Below, in pieces: positions 34,957-43,501 of a stretch of 64,000 bases of DNA. Source of the stretch: Planctomycetales bacterium (GTDB lineage: Bacteria; 4484-113); assembly GCA_030606285.1 (NCBI GenBank), contig JAUWGS010000006.1:62001-126000 (forward strand), read 5' to 3'. Numbering within the stretch: position 1 is the stretch's first letter; each line of letters starts with the position of its first letter. The translations under genes were made by a program, and so were the position numbers. The notes under the pieces are model-generated. The model had not been told where the DNA came from. It did no database searches and worked only from the letters and a program-made list of their open reading frames with translations.

Positions 34957-35484
34957 ATGGTATGGAAGAGATTCAGCGATGGTGGCGAATGCAAGTGGTG
35001 GCTGGTTAACAAGCTGCAAAAGCGCGGCTATGACGTCGAAGCCGAGTGGATGCCTTTCGCCGAGGAGGGGGCGGAAGAAGAGTGGAGTCACTACAGTCCC
35101 CGGGTGGATATTGCAGTAGGTCCCTTTGACACTGTCGGAGGGTCGAAGGAGATCCTTAAGGCTGCAGAAAAGGACGCGCTTGTACGCTTCCTCAAGGAAC
35201 GCACTGACGATGTGAACCCGCACCCGAACTGCCTGGTCGCCATCGAGATCGGATATACGGGAACGCGCAAGCATAGAATGGGAGACCTCGTGAATGCATC
35301 GCTGATAGGACATGTAGGCATAGTTGTGGCGAAGAATGACCGGACCGAACAAAGCTACTTGCGGGTTCAGGAGTACATGGACTACTACAACAAGCATCGC
35401 GCGTCTCCGTTCGGGCTGTGCGCCAATGTGCTGATAATGACGGTCGATGAAGTGGCTGACATGCTCGCGAGCCTGAAGAAGTAA
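34957..35484 (+). CDS. Hypothetical protein, possible PD-(D/E)XK fold
   Basis: 175 residues, ATG preceded by CAGGAGGGGGG. The central part resembles a restriction-like core: YSPRVDIAVGPFD (possible catalytic Asp on a strand), then NCLVAIEIGYTGTRKHRMGD (Glu-x-Gly with Lys/Arg), then a helix and the strand HVGIVVAKND. N-terminal GGECKWWLVNKLQKRGYDVE looks like a helix-strand opening. This pattern is suggestive only; the exact metal-binding residues are not certain. It has its own TACAAT -10 box (34862-34867) and is not clearly linked to neighbours. Confidence 0.55.
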   Translation: MVWKRFSDGGECKWWLVNKLQKRGYDVEAEWMPFAEEGAEEEWSHYSPRVDIAVGPFDTVGGSKEILKAAEKDALVRFLKERTDDVNPHPNCLVAIEIGYTGTRKHRMGDLVNASLIGHVGIVVAKNDRTEQSYLRVQEYMDYYNKHRASPFGLCANVLIMTVDEVADMLASLKK

Positions 35485-35523
35485 TCCCGCGTCCGAGTGC
35501 CAGCCTCTCGTCTTGGGGCACGT

Positions 35524-36588
35524 CTAGTAAGCGCTACCCAGCAGGTGTATATTCCCTAGTCGCACGTTCTTCAAACCGGACGCGCGCGCTGCAGCCAGTG
35601 CTTCCTCTCCGTGGCGGCGTGAAGTCCGGGGCAGGTCGGAGAGCAGGAACTGCGGATGGAACGCCAGCAGCGCATAGGGTATGTCGGGATTCAGGTCGGC
35701 GATGAAGGACGCGATGCGCCCGACTTCTGCTGCGCTAATGTAGCCCGGCACTAGAAGCGTGCTGGCGACGACCGGTGGTGGGTGCGTGCGCTCGGATAGC
35801 AGCTCCGCCGCAAGCGCGAAGTTTTCCAGCGTGCGCTGATTGCTGGAGCCGGTTAGCGCGCGGTGGATGCCGTCGGAATGCGCCTTAAGGTCGAACTTGA
35901 TGATGCCGCCCGTCGCCAGTGATAGCTTCAGTGCCGAGCGCAGGAAGCGCGGGTTCATACTGCCGTTGGTCTCCCAGCAAACGCGAACGCCGCGTTCCGC
36001 CAGCCGGCGCGCAGTGGCGAGCGAATGGGGCATCTGGCACGACGGGTCGCCGCCGAAGAAGCAGATGCAAAACGTGTGCTCGTCGGCTGCGTCTGCGAGC
36101 TCGTCGGCGGAAACGAGCGGGCGGCGCTTTGCGATAAGGTCGCGGTGGTGCCAGTTCTGGCAGTTCAGGCAATTGAACGTGCAGCCGCCGTAAAAAACCG
36201 CCAGGTTGTAGAAGCCGCGCTGCTTAGAACCCTCGCACACCCAGTCGGCGACGCAGTTCGTCGGCAGCGGGTCGAAGTAGTATTGCAGCAATCCGGCGCG
36301 GGCTGTGCCGGCGTGGTGGTGCAGCCTGCCATCGCGGTTCTCCCGCAGCCCGCAGTAGCCCGCTTCCCCTTCGCCCATGCGGCAATCGCGAGCGCAGAAG
36401 CCGCAAGCGATTCCGCCACTCGTTTGAGGGGGCAGTTCCGGCAGATTGAATGGGATACGAGCCCTTGAGTGCGCTTGGTGTATCTTTGCCCTCACGCTCT
36501 CTCTGCCGCTTTCCAGGCAATCGGTGCAAAACGGCAGCGCAGCGGCCATCACAGGAACTTCGGCGCCGCAGTTTTCGCATGTGGGCAT
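35524..36588 (-). CDS. AmmeMemoRadiSam-type radical SAM enzyme (PflA-like)
   Basis: 354 residues. A zinc-ribbon-like start (CENCGAEVP; CTDCLESGR) is followed by a linker and a second Cys block (CGFCARDCRMGEGEAGYCGL). The radical-SAM cluster is at YGGCTFNCLNCQNW (CxxxCxxC, residues about 135-145), followed by the SAM-binding CICFFGGDPSCQ and the strand VCWETNGSM. KFDLKAHSDGIHRALTGSSN is typical of the PflA-like AmmeMemoRadiSam proteins, which often lie with AMMECR1 and Memo genes; those are not in this window. The substrate is unknown. Confidence 0.9.
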   Translation of the reverse strand: MPTCENCGAEVPVMAAALPFCTDCLESGRESVRAKIHQAHSRARIPFNLPELPPQTSGGIACGFCARDCRMGEGEAGYCGLRENRDGRLHHHAGTARAGLLQYYFDPLPTNCVADWVCEGSKQRGFYNLAVFYGGCTFNCLNCQNWHHRDLIAKRRPLVSADELADAADEHTFCICFFGGDPSCQMPHSLATARRLAERGVRVCWETNGSMNPRFLRSALKLSLATGGIIKFDLKAHSDGIHRALTGSSNQRTLENFALAAELLSERTHPPPVVASTLLVPGYISAAEVGRIASFIADLNPDIPYALLAFHPQFLLSDLPRTSRRHGEEALAAARASGLKNVRLGNIHLLGSAY

Positions 36589-36630
36589 GGGTGATTATTT
36601 TACACGGCCGGGCGCTTCATGGCTTCTGCT

Positions 36631-36687
36631 GGTGGCGCGGGCGCTTGCCTGCCGGAGCCTGAGCGTAGGATGGTCTCGCCCGTGATT
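36631..36687. repeat. Dispersed element GTGGCGCGGGCGCTTG..., copy 1
   Basis: A segment running from GGTGGCGCGGGCGCTTG to GGTCTCGCCCGTGATT. Two close copies lie at 39096-39152 (inside the STAND gene) and 61912-61966. This copy is the most decayed, with GCCTGCCGGAGCCTGAGCG in the middle. Confidence 0.7.
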
Positions 36688-36738
36688 CCATGATAACCGG
36701 ACGCGCGGTCTCCAGGCCGCGCGATTAAGGTGTGGTGA

Positions 36739-36794
36739 CCTGTAGGTCCCCACTCCAGCTAGAGGTGGTGGGGCATAAGACCCCACCCTACAGG
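36739..36794. repeat. Inverted-repeat element CCTGTAGG...CCTACAGG at the STAND gene stop
   Basis: The ends CCTGTAGG (36739-36746) and CCTACAGG (36787-36794) are inverted, with a smaller GTGGGG/CCCCAC pair inside. The TAG stop of the 36788-40453 gene lies inside the right end, so the repeat supplies the last residue and the stop. The same ends occur at 51099-51175. Confidence 0.7.
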
Positions 36795-39700
36795 TCTAAA
36801 CGCGAAAGCGTTTCTAGCGCAAACTCCGTAAGCTCCTCCAGGCTCATCTCTTCCGCGCGGGATTTGGCCTCCGCAAGCTCCTCCTCCGAAAGCGCCTTTC
36901 TAATCTTTGCCATCCCCTCATCAAGTTCGCCCTGCTCCATCGGCTCAAGCTTGAAGTTCATCGCTTCTTTGGCCTGACGCTCCGCTCCGGTAAGGAGAAG
37001 TGCGGCCTCCTTCCAGTGCCCGGTCATTACGAGGAGGTAGCCGGAGGTGATGAGTCCTTCGACATTCAGGTCTGGAAAGCTGAATTCCTTGCTCACTTGC
37101 AGAGCTTCTTGCAGGGCTTCCTTTAGATACTCGTAGGCATCGGGAAAGCGTTCGACCTTGATAGAAAGAGCTCCCAGGTTGTTCAGGGAAAAGGCAATCC
37201 CGTAGCGGCTGCCGATTTCGCGGGATATCTGCAGGCTCTCCTGATAAAGCTTCTCCGCCTTCTCATGGCGTCCTTGAGCGTGGGCGACAAGTCCCAGGTT
37301 GTTCAGCGACAGGGCAATCCACCCGCGGCTGCCGATTTCGCGCCCGATTTCCAGGCTCTCCTTATAGAGCTTCTCCGCATCCTCGTACTTCTGTTGGCGC
37401 AAAGCGTCTTTCCCCAAGTTGTTCAGGCAGCTGCCAATCGCATCGCGGTCGCCAATTTCGCGGAATATCTGCATGCTCTCCTGAAAAAGCTTCTCCGCCT
37501 CCTCGTACCGCCCCTGGGCGCGGGCGACAACTCCCAGGTTGTGGAGGGACCGGGCAACCCCATAGCGGTCGCCGATTTCGCGCTTTATCTCCAGGCTATC
37601 CTGATAAAGCTTCTCCGTCTCCTCGTAGCGCCCCCGGCCATGGGCGACAACTCCCAGGCTGTTCAGGGAATCCGCAATCCCATAGAGGTCGCCGATTTCG
37701 CGCCTGATTTCCAGGCTCTCCTGCCAAAGCTTCTCCGGCTCCTCGTAGCGCCCATGGCGACTGGCGAAAACTCCCAGTCTGTGCAGAGAAATCGCAATCC
37801 CGAATTGGCTGCCGATTTCGCGCTCTATATTTAGGCTCTCCTGATACAGCTTCTCTGCATACAGCTTCTCCGCCTCCTTGTAGCGCTCCTGTCCTCTTGT
37901 GTCACCTAGATAGCGCAGAGCTTGCGCTAGTGATTTTCGGTCGCCAGTATCCTCAGCAAGCTTCCTTGCCGCGCTCGCAGCCTTCTCGGCTTCCTCATAG
38001 CGACTAAGACGCCAGAGGAAGCGAGCCGAGCCAAGGAATACGCATACTCTCAGAGCCGGATCATCCAGCTTCTGACAAGCTTCACCGACGCGCTCATACC
38101 AGGAAAGCCCCTCCTGCCATCGGCTAACCATGTCCAGGTATGAACCCAGATGCTTGGCGAAGATATGTAGGGGCAATTCATGAATTGCCCTGGGCGGTTC
38201 GTGAACCGCCCCTACACGTTTGAGGCATGTATCCAACCCCTCGTAGATATTCTCCAGCTCCACGCCTAGAATTCTTAGCGCTTCAAGCTGGCCGTGACCC
38301 TCCAGTCTTTCGCCCTCGCGCTCGATGAGCTTGGCGAAATATGCGGCGTGGGCAAGGGTTCTTTGTTCGTATTCTGTAGGGCGGGGACCTGCCTGTCCGC
38401 CGAAGTCCCGCAACGCGGGACGAAGGAGGGTGCCCGGCCGCTCTTCTCCGGAATCCGGACGGCGGCCCACGGGTGGCCGCCCTACAGGGGGCGGTTCGTG
38501 AACCGCCCCTGCAGCGGATTCCTTCAACTTCTCCCACGCATACTGATGCGTCGCCGCGTCTCTTATGAAGAACCGCGTCTTTTCCAGCACTTCACGCGTA
38601 AACAGCCAGCCCTTGTCGGATAGCTGGGAGAGAATTTCCCGTAGGGGCACGGCATGCCGTGCCCGTGCACCATCATTTGACTGGGCGGGCACAACATGTT
38701 GTGCCCCTACAACAGACTCCGCCGCCTCAAAGAAGAACCCACCTTTGAACGTCGAAACCGCCCGGACAACTTCCCGCTGCTCATCGTTAAGCAGGTTATA
38801 TGACCAGTCCAGGCTGGCGCGGATGCTGCGCTGCCGCTCCGGCACATCGCTCATCTTCGCGGTCAGATCAAGCTGCTGCTCGACTTCCGAAAGCAGCTCG
38901 CCAAGCGTGAAGCTATCCGCCCATGCTGCGGCAAGCTCAATGGAGAGAGGTATGCCATTGAGCTTCGTGCAGATATCGTTGACCGTCGCGAGATTCTCTG
39001 GAGTCAGCGCAAAATCATGCTTCACGAGCGTCGCGCGGTCTATGAACAACTGCACTGCTTCCGGAAGTTCCTCATGTAGGGTGGGGACTTCCGTTGGTGG
39101 CGCGGGCGCTTGTCCGCCACGCCGAAGGCGCCGGAGGGTCTCGCCCGTGATTATCTCTTCCCCTGTAGGGCGGGGACCTGTGCCCCGCCGCTCTTTTCCG
39201 GATTCCGGACGGCGCGCCACGGGTGCGCGCCCTACAGAAATCGGTAGCGGTTCCAACTTATACACCTTCTCCGCTTTCAATCGCAGCGGCTCACGCGAGG
39301 TAACCAGAAGGTTTACCTTCGGTGCGTGTTGGAGGATGTCCACCAGCAGGTTTTTCCCCTCCATCACGTGCTCGAAGTTATCAAAGGAGATGAGCATGTT
39401 CTTCTCGCGCAGGTAGTCAATGAGCTGCTGTTGCGGTTCCGCTTTTCCGTAGAACTGAAATCCCAGCGCGTCGGCGGTTGCGCCCACAATGCGCTCGTGG
39501 GAGCCAACCGGCGCGAGTAGCACCTCAAACACACCATTCTCGTAGTAGTCCAGCAGATTGGCGCAGAGCTGCGTGGCCAATCGGCTTTTGCCGTACCCGC
39601 CCGGCGCTGTGATGGTAACCAGCCGGTGGGTTTTTCGTAGGGGCACGGCATGCCGTGCCCTTGCACCATTGCCGCCAGGGGAGGGCACAACATGTTGTGC

Positions 39701-40453
39701 CCCTACAGCGGGCGGTTCGTGTCTTCGACCCTGAGGCTCAGACCCGAAGGGAACCGCCCCTACAGATTCCTCATGTTCGTCCGCTGTGGCACGTCCGTTG
39801 CCGATTAGGAGAGCCTTCAATTCCCCATGCTCCCGCTCCCGTCCGATGAAGGCGTTCGGCTGATATGCGAGATTATTCGGACGGTAGCCAAGTGTGGGTA
39901 GCGGTGGGAATTCGTGCAGCGCGAATTCAGGATGGTCGAGTTGATACAGATGCTCCGGCTCCGCGAGATCTCGTAGATGATGCGACCCCAGGTCGGTTAG
40001 TTTCGCACCATCCACCGCTTCGCCGGTGTGCGCCCGCACCGCCTGCGAAACCAGCGCTTGCCCCGGATGGCAGACCTGGCAGATGCGGGAGCATCGATTC
40101 AGAATGGGCCCGAAGTACTCGTTGGTCTCCGGCAGGCGATGAGGAATTCCCGCGTGCATAGCCACTCGCAGGAGAAGCTTTGAGCCATCAGGCAAAGGAG
40201 GGAACTTAGCAAACTCTCGCTGCACTGAGACCGCGCACTCCACTGCTTGCCTGGGCTGCCCGAAAACCGTGAGATACCCATCGCCCAGGTTCTTCAGCAC
40301 CTCGCACTGATTCGACTTAGCTGCTTCCTCGGTAATGACATTGTGCCGGTGCAGAAGCTCCTTGAACTCCAGGGGGTACTGCTCCCAGAGCGCGGACGAG
40401 CGATAGATGTCTGTGAACAGAATGAACGAAGTCTGTTCTTGAGTATCGCTCAA
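36788..40453 (-). CDS. Class III cyclase-domain / STAND ATPase / TPR regulator with in-frame repeat insertions
   Basis: 1221 residues. Residues 1-175: class III cyclase homology domain with FILFTDIYRSS and LGDGYLTVFG, the two metal-Asp regions. Residues about 200-560: STAND/AfsR-like ATPase (NAFIGREREHGELKALL, P-loop ITAPGGYGKSR, Walker B LISFDNFEH, SREPLRL, LNGIPLSIELAAAWAD). Residues about 760-1120: seven or eight near-identical TPRs of 40 residues. Five stretches, about residues 231-272, 406-459, 582-604, 648-693 and 747-762, are not domain sequence but translated palindromic repeats, recognisable by recurring peptides (GAQHVVP, GARARHAVPL, GAVHEPP, VGRRPDSGEE). All lie where related proteins have variable loops. 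The STAND module probably works as a signal-gated switch sensing through TPRs. Confidence 0.9.
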   Translation of the reverse strand: MSDTQEQTSFILFTDIYRSSALWEQYPLEFKELLHRHNVITEEAAKSNQCEVLKNLGDGYLTVFGQPRQAVECAVSVQREFAKFPPLPDGSKLLLRVAMHAGIPHRLPETNEYFGPILNRCSRICQVCHPGQALVSQAVRAHTGEAVDGAKLTDLGSHHLRDLAEPEHLYQLDHPEFALHEFPPLPTLGYRPNNLAYQPNAFIGREREHGELKALLIGNGRATADEHEESVGAVPFGSEPQGRRHEPPAVGAQHVVPSPGGNGARARHAVPLRKTHRLVTITAPGGYGKSRLATQLCANLLDYYENGVFEVLLAPVGSHERIVGATADALGFQFYGKAEPQQQLIDYLREKNMLISFDNFEHVMEGKNLLVDILQHAPKVNLLVTSREPLRLKAEKVYKLEPLPISVGRAPVARRPESGKERRGTGPRPTGEEIITGETLRRLRRGGQAPAPPTEVPTLHEELPEAVQLFIDRATLVKHDFALTPENLATVNDICTKLNGIPLSIELAAAWADSFTLGELLSEVEQQLDLTAKMSDVPERQRSIRASLDWSYNLLNDEQREVVRAVSTFKGGFFFEAAESVVGAQHVVPAQSNDGARARHAVPLREILSQLSDKGWLFTREVLEKTRFFIRDAATHQYAWEKLKESAAGAVHEPPPVGRPPVGRRPDSGEERPGTLLRPALRDFGGQAGPRPTEYEQRTLAHAAYFAKLIEREGERLEGHGQLEALRILGVELENIYEGLDTCLKRVGAVHEPPRAIHELPLHIFAKHLGSYLDMVSRWQEGLSWYERVGEACQKLDDPALRVCVFLGSARFLWRLSRYEEAEKAASAARKLAEDTGDRKSLAQALRYLGDTRGQERYKEAEKLYAEKLYQESLNIEREIGSQFGIAISLHRLGVFASRHGRYEEPEKLWQESLEIRREIGDLYGIADSLNSLGVVAHGRGRYEETEKLYQDSLEIKREIGDRYGVARSLHNLGVVARAQGRYEEAEKLFQESMQIFREIGDRDAIGSCLNNLGKDALRQQKYEDAEKLYKESLEIGREIGSRGWIALSLNNLGLVAHAQGRHEKAEKLYQESLQISREIGSRYGIAFSLNNLGALSIKVERFPDAYEYLKEALQEALQVSKEFSFPDLNVEGLITSGYLLVMTGHWKEAALLLTGAERQAKEAMNFKLEPMEQGELDEGMAKIRKALSEEELAEAKSRAEEMSLEELTEFALETLSRLDL
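38167..38215. repeat. Palindromic repeat insertion E in the STAND gene
   Basis: Two palindromes back to back: GGGGCAATTCATGAATTGCCC and GGGCGGTTCGTGAACCGCCC, bounded by GTAG and CTAC. On the coding strand it encodes VGAVHEPPRAIHELPLH before the TPR region. Confidence 0.85.
38376..38512. repeat. Composite repeat insertion D in the STAND gene
   Basis: Starts GTAGGGCGGGGACCTG and ends in GGGCGGTTCGTGAACCGCCC. It contains inner inverted pairs (GTCCCGCAACGCGGGAC; TCCGGAATCCGGACGG; CGGCCCACGGGTGGCCG). Translated as AGAVHEPPPVGRPPVG and onward within residues 648-693. Confidence 0.85.
38641..38710. repeat. Palindromic repeat insertion C in the STAND gene
   Basis: GTAGGGGCACGGCATGCCGTG then a 25-nt unique spacer then the palindrome GGGCACAACATGTTGTGCCC and CTAC. 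Same arrangement as insertion A, with a different spacer. Encodes VGAQHVVPAQSNDGARARHA. Confidence 0.88.
39076..39236. repeat. Composite repeat insertion B in the STAND gene
   Basis: Combines GTAGGGTGGGGACTTCC, a copy of the GTGGCGCGGGCGCTTG element (39096-39152) and GTAGGGCGGGGACCTGTGCC with the same TCCGGATTCCGGACGGCG tail as insertion D. Translated without a stop between the ATPase sensor region and the helical domain. Confidence 0.85.
39637..39763. repeat. Composite repeat insertion A in the STAND gene
   Basis: GTAGGGGCACGGCATGCCGTG, spacer, GGGCACAACATGTTGTGCCC, then a GGGCGGTTCG...GAACCGCCC palindrome that itself has TGTCTTCGACCCTGAGGCTC in its centre. It lies immediately before the strand leading into the P-loop. 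Encodes GAQHVVPSPGGNGARARHAV. Confidence 0.88.
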
Positions 40454-40571
40454 TTTGCGCTTACCCCCTCACAAGCAATTCTATCACTATTCCCCGAAGG
40501 GTATTGGGCACTATCGAAGAGGAATGAGAGGCTTGCCTGCCTGCGGCACGTCAGGGGCTATAGGTCAGAGT

Positions 40572-40616
40572 TTAGGGATTAGCTAGTCCCTCTCCCCTAA
40601 TCCCTATCCCCTATTC
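40572..40616. repeat. TAGGGATTAG inverted repeat and CCCTA-rich tract
   Basis: TAGGGATTAG (40573-40582) and CTAATCCCTA (40597-40606) form a 10-bp inverted repeat just beyond the gcvPB stop, with further CCCTAT/CCCTCT copies around it. It could act as a terminator for the long minus-strand operon but lacks a T-tract. Confidence 0.45.
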
Positions 40617-42074
40617 CCTCTTACTCTGTTCCGGCACCCACCGCACAACGGGGTTACGGGCGGCGGCGACTTCGTCGAGGTGCTGGATGCGCAGATTCGG
40701 CAGTTCCTTGAATTTCTCCGGGTCTTCTTCGATTTCACGCGCATACCGCAGCATCGCGTCGCAAAAAGCATCGAGCGTTTCGCGGCTCTCGGTCTCGGTC
40801 GGCTCAATCATCATCGCTTCGGGAACAATTAGGGGGAAGTAAATCGTCGGCGCATGGAAGCCGTCGTTCAGCAGCTTCTTGGCGATGTCCAGTGCGCGAA
40901 CGCCGAGCTTTTTCTGGCGCGCCGCCGATAGCACGAATTCGTGCATGCAGCGTTGGTAGTACGGAATGTCGTAGGCGTCCTTCAGGCGCTCCTGGATGTA
41001 GTTTGCGTTGAGCACCGCGTTTTCCGCCACGCGCTTCAGGCCTTCGCGTCCCAGCGCGCGCAGATACACCAGCGCTTTCACCAGCACCAGGAAGTTGCCG
41101 AAGTAGAGCTTCATCCGGCCTATGGACTTTTCCGGCCGGTGGAAGCCGAAGCCGCTGTCCGTGCGCTCCACAATCGGGTAGGGCAGGAAAGGCTTTAGCT
41201 TTTCGCACACGCCGACGGGTCCCGAGCCGGGGCCGCCTCCTCCGTGAGGTGTAGAAAAAGTCTTGTGCAGGTTAAAGTGCACCTGGTCAAAGCCCATGTC
41301 GCCCGGGCGCACGTAGCCTAGACTGGCGTTCAGGTTCGCGCCGTCGTAATAGAGCAGCGCGCCGATGCTGTGCAGGTACTCCGCGACCTCTTTAACTTCC
41401 TGCTCGAACACTCCCAGCGTGTTCGGGTTCGTCATCATTATGCCGCCGATGTTGCCTTCGCCGTGCTTCTCGCAGAGAGCCTTCAGTGCCTTGACAGTGA
41501 CCATTCCGCGCTCGTCGCTTTCAAGATGCACCACCTTGAAGCCGGCGATGGTCGCGCTTGCAGGATTGGTGCCGTGCGAGGAGTCGGGGACGATCATCAC
41601 TTTGCGCGCCTCGCCGACATCGTTGAAGTAAGCGCGGAACATCAGCATTCCGGTGAGTTCGCCATGCGCGCCGGCTGCCGGCTGAAGCGAGACCGCACGC
41701 ATGCCGGAGATCTCTGCGAGCATATACTGAAGCTCGTGCATGAGCAGCAGCGCGCCCTGCGTCGTCTCTACCGGCTGTTCGGGATGAAGCTGCGCCCATT
41801 CCGGAAGCGATGCAATCTCCTCGTTGACCTTCGGGTTGTACTTCATCGTGCAGGAGCCAAGGGGGTAAAACCCGACGTCCACGCCGAAGTTGTTGCGTGA
41901 AAGCGCGGTGTAGTGGCGCACGACATCCACCTCGGCAACCTCCGGCAGCGGCAACGGCCCGGTGCGTCGGATGTCCTCGGGGACAAAGGGGCTTTCAGGC
42001 TCAAGACCGGTGAAGTCAGCCACATCGTAGCGCTTGCTGCCGGCACGGGATTTCTCGAAAATCAGTTTAGCCAT
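40611..42074 (-). CDS. gcvPB: Glycine dehydrogenase (decarboxylating) subunit 2
   Basis: 487 residues, the C-terminal half of the P-protein in organisms with a split enzyme. PLP-binding Lys in HFNLHKTFSTPHGGGGPGSG; other conserved parts are LSRNNFGVDVGFYPLGSCTM, MSLQPAAGAHGE-like VSLQPAAGAHGELTGM, PDSSHGTNPASATIAGFKVV and IMMTNPNTLGVFE. It decarboxylates glycine together with GcvPA and passes the aminomethyl group to GcvH. Its start overlaps the end of gcvPA by 8 nt. It is the last gene of the operon. Confidence 0.97.
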   Translation of the reverse strand: MAKLIFEKSRAGSKRYDVADFTGLEPESPFVPEDIRRTGPLPLPEVAEVDVVRHYTALSRNNFGVDVGFYPLGSCTMKYNPKVNEEIASLPEWAQLHPEQPVETTQGALLLMHELQYMLAEISGMRAVSLQPAAGAHGELTGMLMFRAYFNDVGEARKVMIVPDSSHGTNPASATIAGFKVVHLESDERGMVTVKALKALCEKHGEGNIGGIMMTNPNTLGVFEQEVKEVAEYLHSIGALLYYDGANLNASLGYVRPGDMGFDQVHFNLHKTFSTPHGGGGPGSGPVGVCEKLKPFLPYPIVERTDSGFGFHRPEKSIGRMKLYFGNFLVLVKALVYLRALGREGLKRVAENAVLNANYIQERLKDAYDIPYYQRCMHEFVLSAARQKKLGVRALDIAKKLLNDGFHAPTIYFPLIVPEAMMIEPTETESRETLDAFCDAMLRYAREIEEDPEKFKELPNLRIQHLDEVAAARNPVVRWVPEQSKRE

Positions 42075-43431
42075 TCAGCGCCTCCTTGAGGTCGCGCACG
42101 AACTCGTCAATTATCTCGCGGGTTTGCAGTTCGGTGAACGCAAGCAGCATCCCGCCTGCAAGCTCGCGGAAGCTGTCTTCTAGCGGCACGCCGGCAAGCC
42201 AGTCGCGGGCCAGCAGCGTCTGGCGTACTGGGACAAGCCTTGCCGGATCATCGAAGACAACAGCGAACTCGTTGAAGAACGCCCGCACGGGATAAGCAGG
42301 ATGCAAACCCTCAACCGCGGCCAGTTGTTCAGCTGCATAGTGTGCGTTTTCTTCGCACTTGCGCGCAATCTTGTGGAAGCCGTCCTTGCCGATGACGGAC
42401 AGGTAGATGGTTGCCTGGAGAGCGGCCAGCGCCTGGTTCGTGCAGATGTTGCTTGCTGCCTTCTCGCGGCGGATGTGCTGCTCCCGCGCCTGGAGCGTCA
42501 TCACGAAGCCCTCGCGGTCGAAGGCTGCGGGTGTTTTACCGACGATCCGACCAGGGAGCTGGCGAATGTGCTTCATCTTTGTGGCAAGGCAGCCGAGGTT
42601 GGGCCCGCCGTAGCTTGGCGGCAGCCCCAGCGGCTGCCCTTCAGCAACGACGATGTCAGCGCCCAGCTCTCCCGGTGTGCATGTCACTCCCACGACAAAC
42701 GGGTACATGGACATTATCACCAGGGCTCCCGCATCGTGCGCCAGCTTCACCAGCTCGCGAATGCCTTCTTCGTAGAAGCCCAGGTAGTTCGGAATCTGGA
42801 GCACTAGCGCGGCGACATCATCGGTGGTAAGTTCCTTGCTTAGCGCATCACGCTCCAGCACTCCTTTCGAGTCCACGGGGAGCGTCATAAGCTCTAGCTG
42901 CATGCCCAGGTTGTTGGCTTCGATAACTCCACGGAACTGCGGATTGAGGAATCGGGGCAGCAGGATGCGCGACTTGCGCGTGATATTGTGCGCCATCAGC
43001 ACTGCGTCCATCAGAGCCGTGGCTCCGTCGTAGGAACTTGCGTTGCTCGCGTCCATCCCCGTCAGCAGGCAGACGAAGCTCTGGTACTCGAAAATAGCCT
43101 GTAGCATTCCCTGTGACACTTCGGGCTGGTAGGGAGTATAGGACGAGTACATCTCGCTGCGGTGGGCGAGTTCCTTCACCACCGGCGGGATGAAATGCGC
43201 GTAGACGCCGCCGCCGGCGAGAATGCGACGCGCGGGAAAGACATGGTTTGCGGCACCAAGGTAGTCGAAGTACTCGACAAGCTCGCTTTCAGGCATCCCT
43301 TCTGGTAATTTCAAGTCCCCGTCAAGCCGCACATGTCCGGGGATAACATCGAAGATGTCCTCGGTGCGCTTCAGGCCGAGCAGTTCCAGCATTTCGGAGC
43401 GGTCGGCGTCAGTGTTAGGTATGTAAGGCAT
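42067..43431 (-). CDS. gcvPA: Glycine dehydrogenase (decarboxylating) subunit 1
   Basis: 454 residues, N-terminal half of the split P-protein. Typical parts: YIPNTDADRSEMLELLGLKR, FLGAGxYxHxxP-like AGGGVYAHFIPPVV, YSSYTPYQPEVSQGMLQAIF, MDASNASSYDGATALMDAVL, and the glycine-rich AEGQPLGLPPSYGGPNLGCL. It pairs with GcvPB to form the active heterotetramer. It lies 70 nt after gcvH. Confidence 0.97.
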   Translation of the reverse strand: MPYIPNTDADRSEMLELLGLKRTEDIFDVIPGHVRLDGDLKLPEGMPESELVEYFDYLGAANHVFPARRILAGGGVYAHFIPPVVKELAHRSEMYSSYTPYQPEVSQGMLQAIFEYQSFVCLLTGMDASNASSYDGATALMDAVLMAHNITRKSRILLPRFLNPQFRGVIEANNLGMQLELMTLPVDSKGVLERDALSKELTTDDVAALVLQIPNYLGFYEEGIRELVKLAHDAGALVIMSMYPFVVGVTCTPGELGADIVVAEGQPLGLPPSYGGPNLGCLATKMKHIRQLPGRIVGKTPAAFDREGFVMTLQAREQHIRREKAASNICTNQALAALQATIYLSVIGKDGFHKIARKCEENAHYAAEQLAAVEGLHPAYPVRAFFNEFAVVFDDPARLVPVRQTLLARDWLAGVPLEDSFRELAGGMLLAFTELQTREIIDEFVRDLKEALNG

Positions 43432-43501
43432 ATCCTTCCTCCTGGCGGCCGAAGGGCAGTCGCCGTGGCGGTTTCAGCTTTGCAGGTGGACGGCGCTGCT
43501 T

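Noticed and set aside
37140-38000. Strong tandem DNA repeat of about 120 bp
   Set aside because: It is fully explained by seven or eight TPR units of 40 residues in the STAND gene.
38160-39770. Recurring spaced palindromes that might be a CRISPR array
   Set aside because: Units differ in type and order, spacers are irregular in length, and the blocks are embedded in a continuous coding frame with domain sequence between them. No cas genes are present.
40572-40616. Telomere- or origin-like CCCTA repeats
   Set aside because: Only a few irregular units and a simple inverted repeat near a gene end; nothing like DnaA boxes.
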